From assembly GCA_016935875.1 (NCBI GenBank), contig JAFGQD010000030.1, positions 1 through 33,339 of the forward strand: 33,339 bases of DNA, given 5' to 3'. The notes under the pieces were generated by a model, which saw only the letters and a program-made list of their open reading frames with translations, was not told the DNA's origin and searched no databases. Shown piece after piece: positions 1-10,075 of this stretch (position 1 is the stretch's first letter; each line of letters begins with the position of its first letter). Made by a program: the position numbers and the translations under genes. This DNA is from Deltaproteobacteria bacterium (lineage in GTDB: Bacteria > Desulfobacterota > Syntrophia > Syntrophales > UBA2210).

Positions 1-825
1 ACCCGCCCCACCGCTGTAAACCTGTTCTGGGCCATAGACAGGATGAAGGTCCGTTTTGAGCAGGAAATCGCGTCCGCTCCTCATATACAAACGGATGCCG
101 TACAAAAGTCCCTGATAGAAGAAGCCCTGCGAATCCTGGAAGAAGACATCCTCGCAAACCGGCAGATGGGGGCTCATGGGAAGGACCTGATACGGAATGG
201 AGACACCATCCTGACACACTGCAATGCAGGGGCACTTGCAACCGGCGGCTATGGAACGGCACTGGGCGTCATACGGGCCGCCCATGAAGAGGGGAAAAAA
301 ATCCATGTTCTGGTGGATGAAACCAGGCCCCTCCTCCAGGGAGCGAGATTGACCGCATGGGAAATGAAAAATGAAGGGGTACCCGCCACGCTCATAACAG
401 ACAGCATGGCCGGCTCCTTTATGAAGCGGGGCATGGTCAATCTTGTTATTGTGGGCGCGGACCGTATCGCAGCTAACGGCGATACAGCCAACAAGATCGG
501 AACGTACTCCCTTGCCGTTCTGGCGAAAGCAAACAGGGTCCCTTTTTATGTTGCAGCACCCATCTCCACAATAGACTGTCGAGCAAAAACCGGCAAGGAA
601 ATCCCCATTGAAGAAAGAAAAGCGGAAGAGGTGCTCGAATTTCATGGCACAAAAATAGCACCGAAGGGATTCAACGCGCGCAATCCCGCCTTCGATGTAA
701 CCCCCAAACGATACATAACCGCCATCATAACGGAAAAGGGAATTATCAGGGCACCATTCGGGAAGGGGATCAAAGAACTCTTCAACCATTCCATACGTCC
801 CGGACACCGTTCAACCGAGGTATGA
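1..825 (+). CDS. mtnA: S-methyl-5-thioribose-1-phosphate isomerase, 5' end cut off by window
   Basis: This cytosolic enzyme converts methylthioribose-1-phosphate to methylthioribulose-1-phosphate in methionine salvage; some anaerobes use it in related 5-deoxypentose shunts. The frame is open from the first base and already reads TRPTAVNLFWAIDRM, a family-conserved stretch, so the ATG at 43 is internal and about 90 N-terminal residues lie outside the window. The catalytic cysteine is seen in THCNAGALATGGYG (Cys at about 220-222) and the catalytic aspartate in VGADRIAANGDTANK (Asp at about 460-462). The stop TGA overlaps the next start as ATGA (822-825), so translation is probably coupled to the HAD phosphatase. 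No other methionine-salvage gene is visible here. Family assignment is firm; whether it serves classical salvage or an anaerobic shunt cannot be told. Confidence 0.95.
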   Translation, partial: TRPTAVNLFWAIDRMKVRFEQEIASAPHIQTDAVQKSLIEEALRILEEDILANRQMGAHGKDLIRNGDTILTHCNAGALATGGYGTALGVIRAAHEEGKKIHVLVDETRPLLQGARLTAWEMKNEGVPATLITDSMAGSFMKRGMVNLVIVGADRIAANGDTANKIGTYSLAVLAKANRVPFYVAAPISTIDCRAKTGKEIPIEERKAEEVLEFHGTKIAPKGFNARNPAFDVTPKRYITAIITEKGIIRAPFGKGIKELFNHSIRPGHRSTEV

Positions 826-1466
826 TATACAGAGAAATGACGGAACCACAGATGAAAAAACTGTTTCTCTTTGACTTCGATGGCGTTATCGCGGATTCCC
901 TGAGTTTCTACGAGGAATTTGTAAACACGTGTCTTGAAAAATCAGGGACACCCGTTATATTAACACGTGAAGAATACCTTGATTTATTTGACGGTAATTT
1001 CTATGAATCTCTCCGCACGAGAGGGGTCGATATAACGGCGTTCAACAATGCCGCGATAGCCGCCACCCGCGAGATAGACTACGGAAGGATTATCCCTTTC
1101 AGCGACCTGCTCCCCGTAATCTGCAACCTCAAGGAGAACAACACCCTCATTGTCATATCGTCCAACACGTCTTCCACTATACGGTCATCCCTCTCGAGAA
1201 ACGGATTTGACGGAATCTTTGATGACATTCTGGGCGCCGATTTTATGCTCAGCAAAATAGCAAAGATCCATCATGCTATTGAGAAGTGGAACATGCGCAG
1301 AGACCAAGCATACTATGTAGGAGATACCGTCGGAGATATCAAAGAAGGAAGGGCCGCCGGTATCCGAACGGTGGCCGCAACCTGGGGGTGGCATCCCAGG
1401 GAGAGACTCGAAGGAGCACGGCCCGATTACATCGTCGATTCTCCTGAGGATCTCCTCACTATCTGA
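822..1466 (+). CDS. HAD-superfamily phosphatase, phosphoglycolate-phosphatase-like
   Basis: This is a predicted soluble phosphomonoesterase of 214 residues, the normal size for the Gph-like HAD subfamily. Motif I is FDFDGVIADS (Asp18 nucleophile, Asp20), motif II is VISSNTSS (Ser113/114), the motif III lysine is near Lys145, and motif IV is YVGDTVGDIKEG (Asp168, Asp172). The cap domain lies between motifs I and II. The ATG at 822 overlaps the mtnA stop by four bases. A later ATG at 852, giving MKKLFLFDFDG, is also possible because many relatives begin there and neither site has a clear Shine-Dalgarno. The overlap with mtnA suggests a linked job on a sugar phosphate, but the substrate is not readable from sequence. 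Confidence 0.85.
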   Translation: MIYREMTEPQMKKLFLFDFDGVIADSLSFYEEFVNTCLEKSGTPVILTREEYLDLFDGNFYESLRTRGVDITAFNNAAIAATREIDYGRIIPFSDLLPVICNLKENNTLIVISSNTSSTIRSSLSRNGFDGIFDDILGADFMLSKIAKIHHAIEKWNMRRDQAYYVGDTVGDIKEGRAAGIRTVAATWGWHPRERLEGARPDYIVDSPEDLLTI

Positions 1467-1481
1467 TCTTCCTGATAGTAC

Positions 1482-1517
1482 AAAAAAAGAGGCCCCTCGT
1501 TAAACAAGGAGCCTCTT
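1482..1517 (-). terminator. Rho-independent terminator of groESL
   Basis: Arms 1487-1493 and 1511-1517 (AAGAGGC/GCCTCTT) pair perfectly, with three more pairs inside (1495-1497 with 1507-1509). On the minus strand the stem runs into seven T residues (1488-1482). It lies 25 bases after the groEL stop. Confidence 0.85.
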
Positions 1518-1542
1518 GTGAATCAAAATCTGAACAACGATA

Positions 1543-3189
<1,647 letters not shown>

Positions 3190-3219
3190 CAACTCTTCCT
3201 CCTTCTTATAATCAGATTG

Positions 3220-3510
3220 TTATTTTTCAATTATTCCGAGTATATCATCTTCACGCATGATAAGGTGTTCAACACCATCTATCTTGACTTCGCTTCCGGC
3301 ATATTTGCTGAACAACACCTTATCGCCGGCCTTCACGTCCATCTTAATCACCGTACCTTCATCCGTCTTCTTGCCGTTTCCAACGGCTATTACCTTCCCC
3401 TCCATGGGTTTTTCCTTGGCGCTGTCGGGGATAATGATCCCTCCCTTTGTCTTTTCCTCTTCGTCAAGGCGTTTAACAATGATCCTGTCATGCAATGGTC
3501 TAATCTTCAT
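3220..3510 (-). CDS. groES: Co-chaperonin GroES
   Basis: This is the 10-kDa lid of the GroEL cage. The 96 residues contain the family N-terminus MKIRPLHDRIIVKR, a mobile-loop region (EEEKTKGGIIIPDSAKEKP, residues about 16-34) with the GGI-type hydrophobic contact for GroEL, and the C-terminal MREDDILGIIE. The ATG at 3510 has GGGAGGAG about ten bases upstream. It is the first gene of a two-gene operon with groEL. A sigma70-like promoter lies 66-93 bases upstream, just beyond the stop of the neighbouring MBL-fold gene, so the operon need not depend on readthrough. Confidence 0.98.
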   Translation of the reverse strand: MKIRPLHDRIIVKRLDEEEKTKGGIIIPDSAKEKPMEGKVIAVGNGKKTDEGTVIKMDVKAGDKVLFSKYAGSEVKIDGVEHLIMREDDILGIIEK

Positions 3511-3575
3511 CCTTCGTATTCTCCTCCCTTAAACTTGTTTTTAAAGTAAAAAATTGCTCTTGTGACCTCAACTGT

Positions 3576-3603
3576 AAAATAAACATCAATCCAACCCTGT
3601 CAA
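3576..3603 (-). promoter_or_regulatory. Predicted sigma70-type promoter of groESL
   Basis: On the minus strand a perfect TTGACA (3603-3598) is separated by 16 bases from TATTTT (3581-3576, 4 of 6 matches). It stands between the MBL-fold gene and groES. No CIRCE operator is visible near it. Prediction from sequence only. Confidence 0.45.
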
Positions 3604-3619
3604 GTGCCGTCAGGAAAAT

Positions 3620-4225
3620 TCATGCCTGTTTTATATCAACCGGAACTTCGCACAGCTCCCTGAATCTCTCCGCGTTCTCTGCGGTACCTACAATATCACC
3701 ATAGTGGATGGGTATGGCTGTTTCGGGTTTTATCATATTGACTGCCCGGGCGGCCTCTCCGGCGTTCATCGTATAGGTCCCACCGACAGGCACAAGCATG
3801 ATATCCGCCCGTATGCTCTCCATCTCAGGTATGAGATCGGTGTCGCCACAATAGTATATCCTCTTCCCCATCACAGTCACCACAAACCCGAGCCAGTTAT
3901 TTTCTTTCGGGTGAAAGGCCTTGTCAATATTATAGGAGCGCACTGCCTCAACCGATATCTCGCCGATCTGAGCTACATCACCCGGTTTTACTATCCGAAT
4001 ATCCCCTAAAAGACCGGAGGCACAATCCTGCGTAGTGATAATAACCGTATCGTTCTTTTGTATCTTTCCGATATCTTCCACAGACAGGTGATCGTGATGG
4101 CTGTGGCTGACCAGGATGATATCGGCCTTCTTGGGGTCTTTCAGTTTCCAGGGATCGATATAGATCACCTTCTCTCCATCGATTCTGATGGCTGAATGCC
4201 CGAGCCAGAATATATTGTTCACCAT
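3620..4225 (-). CDS. MBL-fold metal-dependent hydrolase (UPF0173-like)
   Basis: This is a small metallo-beta-lactamase-fold protein of 201 residues, predicted cytosolic with a dinuclear metal site. The signature HSHHDHL lies in DIILVSHSHHDHLSVEDIG. A later metal ligand is likely the aspartate in YYCGDTDLIPEM, and the closing histidine sits in AIPIHYGD. The frame extends upstream, but the ATG at 4225 (MVNNIFWLGHSAIRI) has AAGGAG seven bases ahead, and the extra N-terminal residues look non-native, so this start was chosen. It follows the phosphate-transporter-like gene by 82 bases on the same strand. Family members are widespread with poorly known substrates, so no specific function is claimed. 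Confidence 0.85.
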   Translation of the reverse strand: MVNNIFWLGHSAIRIDGEKVIYIDPWKLKDPKKADIILVSHSHHDHLSVEDIGKIQKNDTVIITTQDCASGLLGDIRIVKPGDVAQIGEISVEAVRSYNIDKAFHPKENNWLGFVVTVMGKRIYYCGDTDLIPEMESIRADIMLVPVGGTYTMNAGEAARAVNMIKPETAIPIHYGDIVGTAENAERFRELCEVPVDIKQA

Positions 4226-4307
4226 GACATATCTCCTTATACGTTTTATGTTTCGGGTGTGTTCTTTTTTGGAGTTCCGGATTGTAACTCGCAACGCGTC
4301 ATTACAG

Positions 4308-5915
4308 TTATCTCTTCCCTATATGTAATATACCCTTTGTAATATTACACAGATGGTCGTTCAGTCTGTCGATGGCCGTCAGGACATCCGTATAAACAAG
4401 ACCTGCGTCGCTTATACAGTCCCCCTTCCCAAGCCGGTCTATATGATTCACCCGGAACTGCTTTACCAGGGCATGCGCCTCTCTGTCGATATTCAGTGTG
4501 ATGGCGGCCGCCCTGTGGTCGTCGTGTTCAATGGCCTTCTTTGTCTGCCTCATCAGAGCGCGCGTCTTTTCAAACAGTTTGCCCAGTTCCATGTTCGCGG
4601 GAGCGGAAAAGCTCAGGTTATGTTCATACCCACGCTGGGACAACTTCACGATACTTTCGCAATAATCCCCCACCCTCTCGAGATCGTTCACGCTGTGGAG
4701 CAGTGAGGGGACCAGATTCCTCTCCTTGTCGGACAGTTCCCCCTTGGTGATCCGAACCAGGTACTCGGTAATATTCTTCTGCATCTCGTCAACAGATTCT
4801 TCGTCAAGTGCTATCTCGTTTCTGATCTTGTGATTGTAAGTGGCAATACATTTCTCCGCTTTTTCAAACATCTCCTGGCACAGACCCAGCATCGAGACCA
4901 TCTCTTTGATGGCCGCATTCATCGCGAGATTGGGTGTTATCAACAGATGTACATCGAGATGTTTTGTTTCCCTCTTTTCGTAATCTTCTCCGGGAATCAC
5001 TCTGTTCAAAAACATAACAAAAAGAGGTATAATCGGTAGGAAAATCAAGGCATTAATCAGGTTGAATGCCGTGTGGGAATTGGCGATCTGCCTCGCTATA
5101 TCGCCCGAGGTCAGGGGCATGTATCGCAGATACAGGGGAACCAGGGGCAGCATGATCAGGGTGCCCGTTATATTAAACAGCGTATGCCCGACAGCCAGTC
5201 TCTTGCTGGAAAGATTCCCCCCTATGCTCGCGATAATCGCGGTAACACAGGTGCCGATTTCAATTCCGAAGAGCAGATAAATAGACGCCTGGAGGTTTAG
5301 TAATCCGACGGACGCGAAGGCTATGATCATACCGGTGGTTGTGCTGCTGCTCTGCAAGATGGCCGTTACGATCATCCCCGTCAGTATCCCGAGGAGGGGA
5401 CTGGTACCAAAACTGACAAAGGCATTTCGTATCATCTCATTATCCGCCAGGGGTTTGACCGAGGAACTCATCATCGTAAGCCCCAGAAACAAAAGGCCGA
5501 AACCGAGGAGTGCCCGCCCTTTGTTCTTATGTTTATCCTTTCTCGCAACCAGAAAAACTACCGTGCCCAAAAACACAAACAGAGGTGCTATGGTCGTAAA
5601 CTTGAACGCGATCAGCTGCGCGGTAACCGTGGTTCCCACATTGGCGCCGATCATGATCGCAACGCCTCCCATCAGCGGGATAAACCCGGCATTGAGGAAC
5701 CCTATGACGATAACCGAGGTCGCGCTCGAGCTCTGAATGACCGCGGTGACAAAGGCGCCCATCAGCGCCGATCTGACCCTGCCCGATGTCACCTTCTCAA
5801 GCATCGCCTTCAGGAGACCCAGGGATAACTTCTTCAGAGAATCACTCAGGAGGTACATGCCGTATATAAACAGCCCCAGACCTCCGATAATTCCCAAAAC
5901 AATCTTGAATTCCAT
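4308..5915 (-). CDS. Na/Pi-cotransporter family protein with PhoU-like C-terminal domain
   Basis: This inner-membrane protein of 535 residues belongs to the PNaS family, thought to couple phosphate to sodium movement. The two inverted family repeats are clear: QSSSATS at 61-67 with GANVGTT at 90-96, and QSSSTTTG at 188-195 with GIEIGTC at 217-223. About eight hydrophobic segments fill residues 5-305. Residues about 320-535 are helical and PhoU-like, rich in charged residues. The ATG at 5915 lies 21 bases after the folD stop, so it is probably cotranscribed with folD; its ribosome-binding site is weak. Bacterial homologues of this fused architecture have disputed substrates, so phosphate transport is family knowledge rather than something shown here. 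Confidence 0.9.
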   Translation of the reverse strand: MEFKIVLGIIGGLGLFIYGMYLLSDSLKKLSLGLLKAMLEKVTSGRVRSALMGAFVTAVIQSSSATSVIVIGFLNAGFIPLMGGVAIMIGANVGTTVTAQLIAFKFTTIAPLFVFLGTVVFLVARKDKHKNKGRALLGFGLLFLGLTMMSSSVKPLADNEMIRNAFVSFGTSPLLGILTGMIVTAILQSSSTTTGMIIAFASVGLLNLQASIYLLFGIEIGTCVTAIIASIGGNLSSKRLAVGHTLFNITGTLIMLPLVPLYLRYMPLTSGDIARQIANSHTAFNLINALIFLPIIPLFVMFLNRVIPGEDYEKRETKHLDVHLLITPNLAMNAAIKEMVSMLGLCQEMFEKAEKCIATYNHKIRNEIALDEESVDEMQKNITEYLVRITKGELSDKERNLVPSLLHSVNDLERVGDYCESIVKLSQRGYEHNLSFSAPANMELGKLFEKTRALMRQTKKAIEHDDHRAAAITLNIDREAHALVKQFRVNHIDRLGKGDCISDAGLVYTDVLTAIDRLNDHLCNITKGILHIGKR

Positions 5916-5936
5916 ATGGATTACCTATACTCTCTT

Positions 5937-6785
5937 TTAACTCAGAAATTTGGCCGCATTCAATGTGTTTTTAAGCAACATCGCAATGGTCATCGGCCCA
6001 ACACCCCCCGGAACAGGGGTAATATATGAGGCCTTTTTGTACACATCGGCAAAGGCGACATCACCCACCAGTTTGCCGTTCTCCAGCCTGTTTGTTCCCA
6101 CATCGATTACGACGGCCCCTTCTCTCACCATATCCCCCCTTATCATCTCTGCACTTCCCGCTGCCGCAACGAGGATTTCCGCACGCTTTGTCACTTCGGG
6201 AAGGTTTCTCGTCCTCGTATGGCAGACGGTAACCGTCGCGTGTCGCTCCAGGAGCATCAATGCAAGGGGTTTTCCCACCAAGACACTTCTTCCCACGATA
6301 ACCGCCTCTTTCCCCTTGATATCCACTTCATACCTGTCAAGGAGTTCGATGATACCCGCCGGGGTACAGGACTTGTGGTATGGATTACCGGAAAAAAGTT
6401 TTCCAACATTATAGGGATGTAAGCCGTCAACATCCTTTTTCGGATCTATTGCCTCAACAATGGCTTCGGGCCGTATCTGTTCAGGCACGGGGAGTTGAAC
6501 CAGAAAGCCGTTGATATCACGATCCCCATTTAATACATCAATTATTTCTAATAGTTTTGCCTCGCTTGTATGGGCAGGGAGTCTCACCTCCTTCGACAGG
6601 AACCCCACCCCTTCACAGGCATTCTTTTTCCCCCTCACATATATTTGAGAGGCCGGATCATCGCCAACAAGGATAACGGCAAGCCCCGGTACAATTCCCT
6701 TATCATCTTTTAACCGAAGAGCTTCTTCCCTGATTTCGTTTCTCACATCCTGAGATATCTTTTTGCCGTCAATTATTACAGTCAT
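5937..6785 (-). CDS. folD: Bifunctional methylenetetrahydrofolate dehydrogenase/cyclohydrolase
   Basis: This cytosolic enzyme interconverts 5,10-methylene-, methenyl- and 10-formyl-tetrahydrofolate with NADP. Its 282 residues match the family length. Key marks are YVRGKKNACEGVG with the catalytic Lys53, the DVDGLHP motif (118-124), the nucleotide-binding VGRSVLVGKP (164-173) and the C-terminal TPVPGGVGPMT (256-266). The ATG at 6785 (MTVIIDGKK) was chosen over upstream in-frame starts because it matches homologues and has GGTGAG a few bases ahead. A strong promoter lies at 6851-6878, with an inverted repeat between it and the start codon. It heads a likely operon with the transporter gene downstream and is divergent from the beta-oxidation cluster. 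Confidence 0.97.
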   Translation of the reverse strand: MTVIIDGKKISQDVRNEIREEALRLKDDKGIVPGLAVILVGDDPASQIYVRGKKNACEGVGFLSKEVRLPAHTSEAKLLEIIDVLNGDRDINGFLVQLPVPEQIRPEAIVEAIDPKKDVDGLHPYNVGKLFSGNPYHKSCTPAGIIELLDRYEVDIKGKEAVIVGRSVLVGKPLALMLLERHATVTVCHTRTRNLPEVTKRAEILVAAAGSAEMIRGDMVREGAVVIDVGTNRLENGKLVGDVAFADVYKKASYITPVPGGVGPMTIAMLLKNTLNAAKFLS

Positions 6786-6805
6786 ACTCTCACCCATAAA
6801 AAAAA

Positions 6806-6824
6806 TTTTACCAGTATGGTAAAA
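6806..6824. promoter_or_regulatory. Perfect inverted repeat, candidate operator
   Basis: TTTTACCA (6806-6813) and TGGTAAAA (6817-6824) form a perfect 8-bp inverted repeat around GTA. It lies just downstream of the folD promoter and 21 bases before the folD start, in the divergent region shared with the fatty-acid cluster. It lacks a T run after it and looks more like a protein-binding site than a terminator. The regulator is unknown. Confidence 0.5.
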
Positions 6825-6850
6825 AACCCACCGCACCGGATTTGGTGACA

Positions 6851-6878
6851 AGTATATTAGACAACACCAAAATGTCAA
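6851..6878 (-). promoter_or_regulatory. Predicted sigma70-type promoter of folD
   Basis: On the minus strand a perfect TTGACA (6878-6873) is followed after 16 bases by TATACT (6856-6851), which matches 5 of 6. It lies 66-93 bases before the folD ATG. This is the best sigma70 match seen in the window. Confidence 0.65.
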
Positions 6879-7005
6879 GGTAATCAGCCATCAGGTAACA
6901 CAAACACTATTATGTATACAGATATTGTTTCAATTTTGTTGAAGTAAATTGCCTGTTGTGATAGATAATTTCTCTTGACTGGTGATGGATGACGGAGGTC
7001 TTCAC

Positions 7006-8466
7006 ATGAAACAAAACCTGCGCGAGATGTTGGAATATACCTGCAGTAGATACCCTGACAGGACATCTCTTATATATAACGAGAAGAACATCTCCTACGC
7101 GGAACTGGGCAGGGCGGTAAACGCCTTCGGTAACAGGTTGAAGATGCTCGGCATAGCAAAGGGAGACAAAGTGGCGATGATGCTCCCCAATATACCTGAA
7201 TTTATCATCTCCTATTTTGCCCTTCTGAAGCTCGGCGCGGTTGCTGTCACCATCCATACTCTGTCAACGTCCCATGAATTGCTGTATCTTCTTGACAACT
7301 GTGATGCCAAAGCATTTATCACCATCCCGTCATCGGTAAAAAGATTTGAAGAGATACGGGAAAAGCTGCCGCAGTGCGAACACCTTATTACAACCGAAGA
7401 CTCCCACGAGACTCTTTCCATACTCGGCTCCATGGAAATGAATGCCTTCGAACTGGACATCACGGAGATTACGGGCGATGATCCCGCCGCCATGATCTAC
7501 ACCTCAGGCCTGACAGGAAAACCGCTCGGCGCTGTTCTCACCCACCGCAACCTCTCTACTCAGTCTTATCTGCTCGAAGATATATGCAACGGTACCGTGG
7601 ATGACAGGGGCCTGTGTCTCATCCCGCTTTTCCATTCCTTCGGAGCTACCGCCAACATGCTGATGTCTCTGAAGACGGGCGCAAGTGTCGTTATGATTGA
7701 CCAATTCAACCTTGAAAATATTTTCAAGACCATAGAAGAAAAGAAGATCACCTATATAGCGGCTGTCCCGAGGGTTTTTCTGGGAATGCTGCTGTTTGAC
7801 GGGGCGAGCAATTATGACACCGGTTCACTGAGGTTCTGCGTTACCGGTGGTTCGGCAATGCCTCCGGAATATATGCCGATGTTCGAAAAGAAGTTCGGAG
7901 TCACGCTGGTTCAGGGGTATGGTCTTACCGAGGCATCCCCGGTATGTTCGGTAAGCAGGATAGACGGAACACAAAAACCGGGCTCTATCGGTCTCCCCAT
8001 ACCTGGTGTTGAGGCAAAGGTGCTTGATGAGACGGGCTCCCCTCTGTCGGCAGGTGGTATTGGAGAACTTCTTATCAGGGGTCCCAATGTCATGAAAGGG
8101 TATTATAAAAATGAAAAAGCCACCGCAGAGGTGATACAGAATGGATGGCTCCATACCGGAGACCTGGCAAGAATCGACGAAGAGGGGTATATCTTTCTCG
8201 AAGGACGCTTGAAGCGAATGATAATCACCAGCGGGTTCAACGTATATCCCGCGGAGGTCGAGAACATCCTGCGGATGCATCCGGCCGTAAGAGACGCACG
8301 GGCAGCAGGCAAGGACGATCTCATGAGAGGAGAGATTGTAAAGGCGCTTGTTATAAAAAGTACGGATTCCTCCATCGGTGAAAAAGATATCATGAAACAT
8401 TGCAGGAATTACCTCTCTTCATATAAATGCCCCAGAGAGGTGGAGTTTGTAGAAACGTTTGACTGA
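7006..8466 (+). CDS. AMP-dependent acyl-CoA ligase, C-terminally truncated and probably inactive
   Basis: The protein belongs to the adenylate-forming fatty-acid/aryl-CoA ligases. The ATG at 7006 was chosen because GGAGGT (6994-6999) lies six bases ahead; earlier GTG/ATG codons at 6982 and 6985 lack this. The 486 residues carry GYGLTEASPV (A5-like) and TGDLARIDEEGY (A7-like). The P-loop-like A3 motif reads YTSGLTGKPLG (165-175): the usual second Thr and the Lys of the PKG part are both Leu. The protein stops after VEFVETFD, just where LPK-x-GK with the catalytic lysine should follow. Beyond the stop, pieces resembling LKVSG and IRKADNLPEMR are readable in the other two frames, which suggests small deletions. 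It heads the beta-oxidation cluster. It may be a pseudogene or an assembly error; an intact ligase lies at 17366-19063. Confidence 0.75.
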   Translation: MKQNLREMLEYTCSRYPDRTSLIYNEKNISYAELGRAVNAFGNRLKMLGIAKGDKVAMMLPNIPEFIISYFALLKLGAVAVTIHTLSTSHELLYLLDNCDAKAFITIPSSVKRFEEIREKLPQCEHLITTEDSHETLSILGSMEMNAFELDITEITGDDPAAMIYTSGLTGKPLGAVLTHRNLSTQSYLLEDICNGTVDDRGLCLIPLFHSFGATANMLMSLKTGASVVMIDQFNLENIFKTIEEKKITYIAAVPRVFLGMLLFDGASNYDTGSLRFCVTGGSAMPPEYMPMFEKKFGVTLVQGYGLTEASPVCSVSRIDGTQKPGSIGLPIPGVEAKVLDETGSPLSAGGIGELLIRGPNVMKGYYKNEKATAEVIQNGWLHTGDLARIDEEGYIFLEGRLKRMIITSGFNVYPAEVENILRMHPAVRDARAAGKDDLMRGEIVKALVIKSTDSSIGEKDIMKHCRNYLSSYKCPREVEFVETFD

Positions 8467-8632
8467 AGGTCAGTGGATAAGAAAAGCGGACAATCTGCCT
8501 GAAATGCGAACTACACAGACATCAATTACTGGAAATCATAAAGGGAGGCAGATGCCTACCCATTGAGTGTACATTCAGAATCATGTTTGCCACCTGAATG
8601 ATCACCGTATAAACAAGCAAAGGAGAGGTTTT

Positions 8633-9928
8633 ATGAAAGAAGTGGTAATTGTCAGTGGAGCGAGGACTGCGGTCGGAACCTTCGGCGGTTCTCTCAAGGA
8701 TGTGAAGTGCGTTGACCTCGGCGCTCTTGTTATCAAAGAGGCGATTAAAAGAGCCGGGCTCAGACCGGCTATCAACGATTTTATCAAATCATGCCGCCCT
8801 GATGTGTTTGGTGAATTCGACAAGACGGAGATAAATAGAAAGTATTACGATTATGACGATTCGTTGACCCCCGCATACTTTGATGAATGCATTATGGGAA
8901 ATGTTCTCCAGGCGGCTCAGGGACAGAATCCGGGACGTCAGGCATCCATATATGCCGGTCTGCCCGAAGAGACCAATGCGATTACCGTCAATAAGATCTG
9001 CGCGTCGGGGATGAAAGCGATAACGCTTGCAGCCCAGACCATCAAGGCAGGCGATGCGGACATGGTTGTAGCTGGCGGCATGGAATCGATGAGCAATGCC
9101 CCTTTCTCTCTGCCGAATGCTCGCTGGGGATACAGAATGAGCATGCCCTTCGGTCAGATTACCGACGTCATGGTTCATGACGGTCTCTATGAGATTTTCA
9201 ACAAGTATCACATGGGATTTACCGCCGAAAATATCGCCGCAAAATACGGAATCACCAGGGAGAAACAGGATGAGCTGGGACTCCTTAGTCATCAGAGGGC
9301 GTTGGCGGCGATCGCCCGCGGCGAATTCAAGGATGAGATTGTGCCGGTCGTCATGCCGCAGCGCAAGGGTGACCCCAAGATATTCGACGTAGATGAACGC
9401 CCGATGGACACAACATTGGAACAAATGGCAAAGCTCAGCCCCGTCTTTGCAAAGGATGGGAAGGGAACGGTAACGGCCGGCAACGCATCCGGCATCAATG
9501 ACGCGGCTGCGGCCGTTGTATTGATGAGCGCAGAAAAGGCAAAGGAACTGGGGCTCGAACCCATAGCGAAGATTAAGGGATACGCCGCAGGCGGCGTGGA
9601 TCCCGCCTATATGGGGCTGGGACCCATTCCGGCCACACGGAAGGTTCTGCATAAGCTGGGATTGACGATAAAAGACATGGACTACATCGAATTGAACGAG
9701 GCCTTCGCGTGCCAGGCGATCGCGTGTATGCGCGAGCTGGACATCAGCCTCGACAACTGTAACCTCAACGGCAGCGGGATTTCCATAGGCCATCCCATCG
9801 GATGCACCGGCGCCAGGATCACGTACAGCCTTGCGATGCAGATGAAGAAAAGAGATCTCAATCTCGGCCTTGCAACACTTTGTATCGGAGGCGGTCAGGG
9901 TATGGCCATCGTCCTTGAAAGGGCGTAA
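8633..9928 (+). CDS. Acetyl-CoA acyltransferase (thiolase)
   Basis: This enzyme cleaves 3-ketoacyl-CoA with CoA to release acetyl-CoA, the last step of beta-oxidation, or works in reverse as acetoacetyl-CoA thiolase. The start ATG at 8633 has AGGAGAGG just upstream. The active-site residues are Cys123 in NKICASGMKA, His387 in ISIGHPIGCTGAR and Cys417 in LCIGGGQGMAI; NEAFACQA (354-361) is also present. The 431 residues exceed the usual 390-400 because about 34 extra residues lie between 44 and 80, ahead of the nucleophile, rich in Tyr, Asp and Lys. It sits between the degenerate ligase and the 3-hydroxyacyl-CoA dehydrogenase gene. Chain-length preference cannot be read from sequence. Confidence 0.95.
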   Translation: MKEVVIVSGARTAVGTFGGSLKDVKCVDLGALVIKEAIKRAGLRPAINDFIKSCRPDVFGEFDKTEINRKYYDYDDSLTPAYFDECIMGNVLQAAQGQNPGRQASIYAGLPEETNAITVNKICASGMKAITLAAQTIKAGDADMVVAGGMESMSNAPFSLPNARWGYRMSMPFGQITDVMVHDGLYEIFNKYHMGFTAENIAAKYGITREKQDELGLLSHQRALAAIARGEFKDEIVPVVMPQRKGDPKIFDVDERPMDTTLEQMAKLSPVFAKDGKGTVTAGNASGINDAAAAVVLMSAEKAKELGLEPIAKIKGYAAGGVDPAYMGLGPIPATRKVLHKLGLTIKDMDYIELNEAFACQAIACMRELDISLDNCNLNGSGISIGHPIGCTGARITYSLAMQMKKRDLNLGLATLCIGGGQGMAIVLERA

Positions 9929-10075
9929 CCAACTATTACAGGATTAACTGGATGAAAGACAGATTGAAGGCTGAAGACTGACAATTAATACGTGGCCTTC
10001 AGGCTTTAGTGCATTCAACTGTATAATAATATTAAATCCCGGTTAATCCTTTCTAAAACAAAAAGGAGAAAAATG

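Noticed and set aside
3511..3619. CIRCE element upstream of groES
   Set aside because: Searched by eye for TTAGCACTC-N9-GAGTGCTAA; no acceptable match on either strand.
8789..9793. 334-codon frame antisense to the thiolase gene
   Set aside because: The thiolase is unambiguous; the antisense product is rich in Cys, His and Arg with no domain and no ribosome-binding site.
9966..10010. GAAGGC...GCCTTC pairing between thiolase and dehydrogenase genes as a terminator
   Set aside because: The stem is short, the loop is long and no T run follows.
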